Source of the DNA: Siphonodentalium dalli
Taxonomy: Eukaryota; Mollusca; Scaphopoda; Gadilida; Siphonodentaliidae
Length of the DNA: 64,000 bases
NCBI GenBank assembly: GCA_032622095.1
Contig: CP136061.1
Location: 135,617,587 to 135,681,586, forward strand
Reading direction: 5' to 3'
Part shown: positions 61,162 to 64,000 of the stretch, piece after piece
Layout of the letters: the number at the start of each line of letters is the position of its first letter
Position numbering within the stretch: the first letter of the stretch is position 1
Position numbers and translations under genes: made by a program
The notes under the pieces: model-generated
Database searches by the model: none
The model's input: the letters and a program-made list of their open reading frames with translations, nothing else
What the model was told of the DNA's origin: nothing

Positions 61162-64000
61162 TAGATCATTCCATAAATCTGTACTCTGGCCGTACGTTAG
61201 CCAGAGTAGAGATTCATGGCATGATTTAAGAAGAACGGCGCCCCATAGGTACTCTCCTAGTGAACCAGCATATTATCCTAGTACACCAATTTCCTACCCA
61301 CGTACAATGTACTTTACCGTGGTAATATCCGGTACTTTTCTGTCTCGTTTTGTGAGAAGAAAATATGAGCTTTCCGATGAATGGCAACAAGCCATATTTC
61401 CGACTAAATCATGAAAAATTACCCATAATTCCAATGTGGTTAAGGAGTCGATTATTTAGGGCATTACTGTAATACAATAATGAACATTATGATTCTTTTT
61501 AATCAGCATGATCAACTGTTTGGATCAAAGAAAAACTTTGCGAACAACTATTGAAATATTGAGGCAATTGCAATACACGGTATATATAAGAACGATAGTT
61601 TTAATTCATCTTCTACTGATGCAGTAGAGGATGAACCATTGACAGCATGGATCTAGTTAGTATCCAAAAGTTAGTATTAAAATGGCCAATGGCACTGCAT
61701 TGGTTGTATGTATGCATTGGAGCCCAGAATGGAATTAATCAAGTACTGTTGGAAAACAAATTCAAAATCAGTAAGGGACATAATTCTGCCAGAAATAGTC
61801 GGACGGGATCCAAATTTGAACTTGATCGGGACTTTCTCATATTAAGGCCATATACTGAGATTCATCAAATTCTGTGGAATGCTATTCAAGTTATCTTCCG
61901 GACAATCAATGTTTCGGATGGACACACAGATGGACACAGATGGATGGACAAAACTCATTTCTATAGTCTCCCAAAAATGTTTAGGGCCACAATAAGTCTT
62001 CATCACATGTCACGTGTGTGGCAGGGGGACATACGTTTAGAATTCATTTGAATATTAAAGCCACTTGGCAGTTTGCACTCTGAAATAACCTAATATTAGC
62101 TTTTGAATTTTTTCCGGTATCAAAATAGGTCAATAAATACTTGCACAACCTTTCTATGAGCATTATATGTCCCAGAAAGACGCATTGAAGTCATACAAAA
62201 TACAACTTTGGTCCCAAACAAAAAACAGCCATTTTCAGGTTGCACGGCATGGAACAGAAAAGAGCATTCTGTATTAGTCTATTCCCGATATGATAGAAAT
62301 TAAGAGCATTTGTGGAAAGTGACCATTGAAAGTATTTTTGCGAGCATATGAAGCTGGTACAAATGTATGTCAATATTTTGTGTATTTGACAACCTATCTT
62401 ATACCTTCTTTTAAATTACGTAGACATAATTTGGAAGCTCGAATGAACCATGTCCGTTAAAGGGTATGGATGTGTTGCAAATACTATCTCTGGCATTCAT
62501 TAAACCTGTCTGAGATCAGTGTTTGTGCTGCCAGTTGACATTCACCTTAAAATAAATGAAAGAACTCAAAAATGATCACCAGCGGCGCAAATAGTGGTCC
62601 ATGCGAACTAGGATAACCATTCCCCATTACAATGTCGAGAGGTGCAGATCATCCGGCAATGAACAAACAGCGCACGAATTAACTCTAGGAACAATTAACT
62701 CGCACTACGATTGCTGAAGGCTAGGTCATTTTCTCCATGTGGGTATCTAGGATTTCAAACGTCCAATAGCATTGACCTTTAGCAAATAAAAAATGCACAA
62801 ACAGCATGTTGTTTCAAATAAATGTGAGTTGTGTTTAACAGAAAAATAAAATAAAGATAAAGGCATTAAAGATATTAGAATTTTCATCTAAAATGGCTAA
62901 CTTTGGCCCAATGATGTTCTGGTCCAGCGCAAACACTAACTGAGATGCCTTTCAGAATGAAACCACTAAAAATAACACCTCAGATAAAAAGTGATTTCTG
63001 AGATTTCTCCTGAGTAGCAAGAAATAAATGGAGAGAAGTAAGATATAAGATTTCTATGATTAATGTTTAATAGCATTTACTCATATTCACTTGTATATAA
63101 AATTATACATAAAACATCTTTCCATCTCTGTCGCATCACTCTCTCGGTGAGGTCGTCAAGGATTTACCTGGAATGAAAATTAAGGAAATATCAGCAAAAA
63201 AAGTGTAATCCACTGAAAAACTAACTCCCCTTTTCTATGTCTGAAATTCTCGTGTTGTGGATAATGTAATGTGAGAGTATATTTTGGAAATCTATCAGGA
63301 GAAAAGCACAACATTGGACTCAATAATTCTTTTAGAATCAGATCGAACTGATTTTGATTTGTGTTCTCAGACTTGGATTCTATTCAGACTATAAACCATT
63401 TTGAGAAGTTTTTTTCACGGAAAAAATGACAATCCTGACAGATAGATGAGTGTAATCTACTATACCATAACAAGTTTCAACTTGGCCTAGTTGTTATGTG
63501 ACTTCGTAAGGACTGTGTCAAAGGTATTTTTGCACCGACAGCGACCATGTGCTCTTTTGCGTGCATTTTCCCGTATAAAAGTTTACCTTTTGCCTATTAT
63601 GTAGCCTTAGCGTAATGTCAAATCGCACTGAATGGGTGGGTGATGACTTCACTGTTTCTCACAGACAATAGTAGTAGCCATTTGTCCCCTATAGAAATAG
63701 GGGCAGCTATCTAGATGGTTCCAAAGAGGATCTAACAGGGATATATTATGGGGAAATCTTCTGGTGGTACAGCTGCATTGATTTGAAAAATGTCGCAGAA
63801 TTCCACCAAACTTGAATATAGATATCTCGATCTTCATGATCTTAAGGTGGTCAAAGTCAGGGCTCTGTGTCAGGGGATGGATGGATACTAGGTGGAATAC
63901 GAAAATCACTGATTGGACTAGGATGGTGCTGGTTACAGGATCAATTTTCAGACTTGATCTGATTTGAGGGGCATATGAATGTGCTATTCCCATCGTAGCA
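61162..64000. other. AT-rich non-coding sequence
   Basis: No gene is supported. Small items: GAAGAACGGCGCCCC near 61230, similar to the foldback terminus; a degenerate (GGAC)n/(GATGGACACA)n tract at 61915-61953; and a perfect 7-bp hairpin CCCCTAT-AGAA-ATAGGGG at 63686-63703. Open frames at 61647-62051 and 63649-63993 show no recognisable motif. Confidence 0.6.

Noticed and set aside
61647-62051. 134-residue ORF
   Set aside because: No recognisable domain; the C-terminal part reads through a degenerate microsatellite; AT-rich surroundings.
63649-63993. 114-residue minus-strand ORF at the window edge
   Set aside because: No motif or context; could be part of a dispersed repeat but not provable here.

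Overview
The window is nuclear DNA of an animal, most likely a marine invertebrate; the species cannot be told from the sequence. The evidence is: eukaryotic tRNA genes with introns one base 3' of the anticodon and Pol III T-run terminators, a two-ORF LINE with an APE-type endonuclease, an LTR element, and AT-rich palindromic repeats. No ordinary host protein gene is visible.

About 44 kb is one giant tandem tRNA array. The unit is 1325 bp (1324 bp in the last block) and carries four tRNA genes in alternating orientation: Val-CAC (-), Met-CAT (+, 19-nt intron), Leu-CAA (-, 31-nt intron), Val-AAC (+). I count 129 complete tRNA genes (34 Val-CAC, 33 Val-AAC, 32 Met, 30 Leu) plus broken ones. The array already runs at base 1 and ends at 58054, inside a tRNA-Met intron. 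It is cut into four blocks: 1-6118, 8282-17548, 22906-41139 and 47815-58054.

The three interruptions are retroelements, and all three sit in the same gene, tRNA-Leu-CAA, within about 20 bp. (1) 6119-8281 (-) is an ORF1-only, poly(A)-tailed LINE derivative flanked by a GGCGCC target duplication. (2) 17549-22905 (+) is an element with identical 228-bp LTRs and a single 724-residue Gag-position ORF, inserted at the 5' splice border of the tRNA-Leu intron. (3) ORFs at 42451-47612 (-) belong to an intact autonomous L1/Tx1-like LINE: ORF1 with three zinc knuckles, and ORF2 with endonuclease, reverse transcriptase and a C-terminal CCHC, joined by a TAATG stop-start. Its 5' end enters tRNA-Leu at 47814/47815; its 3' end is lost near a 100-N assembly gap (41140-41239). 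Elements 1 and 3 share a homologous ORF1, the same orientation and nearly the same site. This suggests a LINE lineage specific for tRNA-Leu, with a non-autonomous partner. Element 1 also carries a degenerate, intron-less tRNA-Leu-like stretch just before its poly(A).

From 58055 to the end there is AT-rich non-coding DNA. It contains GATATC-palindrome repeats organised as an old foldback-type element (59192-61161, inverted ends of about 97 bp), a separate repeat-like sequence nested in it, a long hairpin, and no supported gene.
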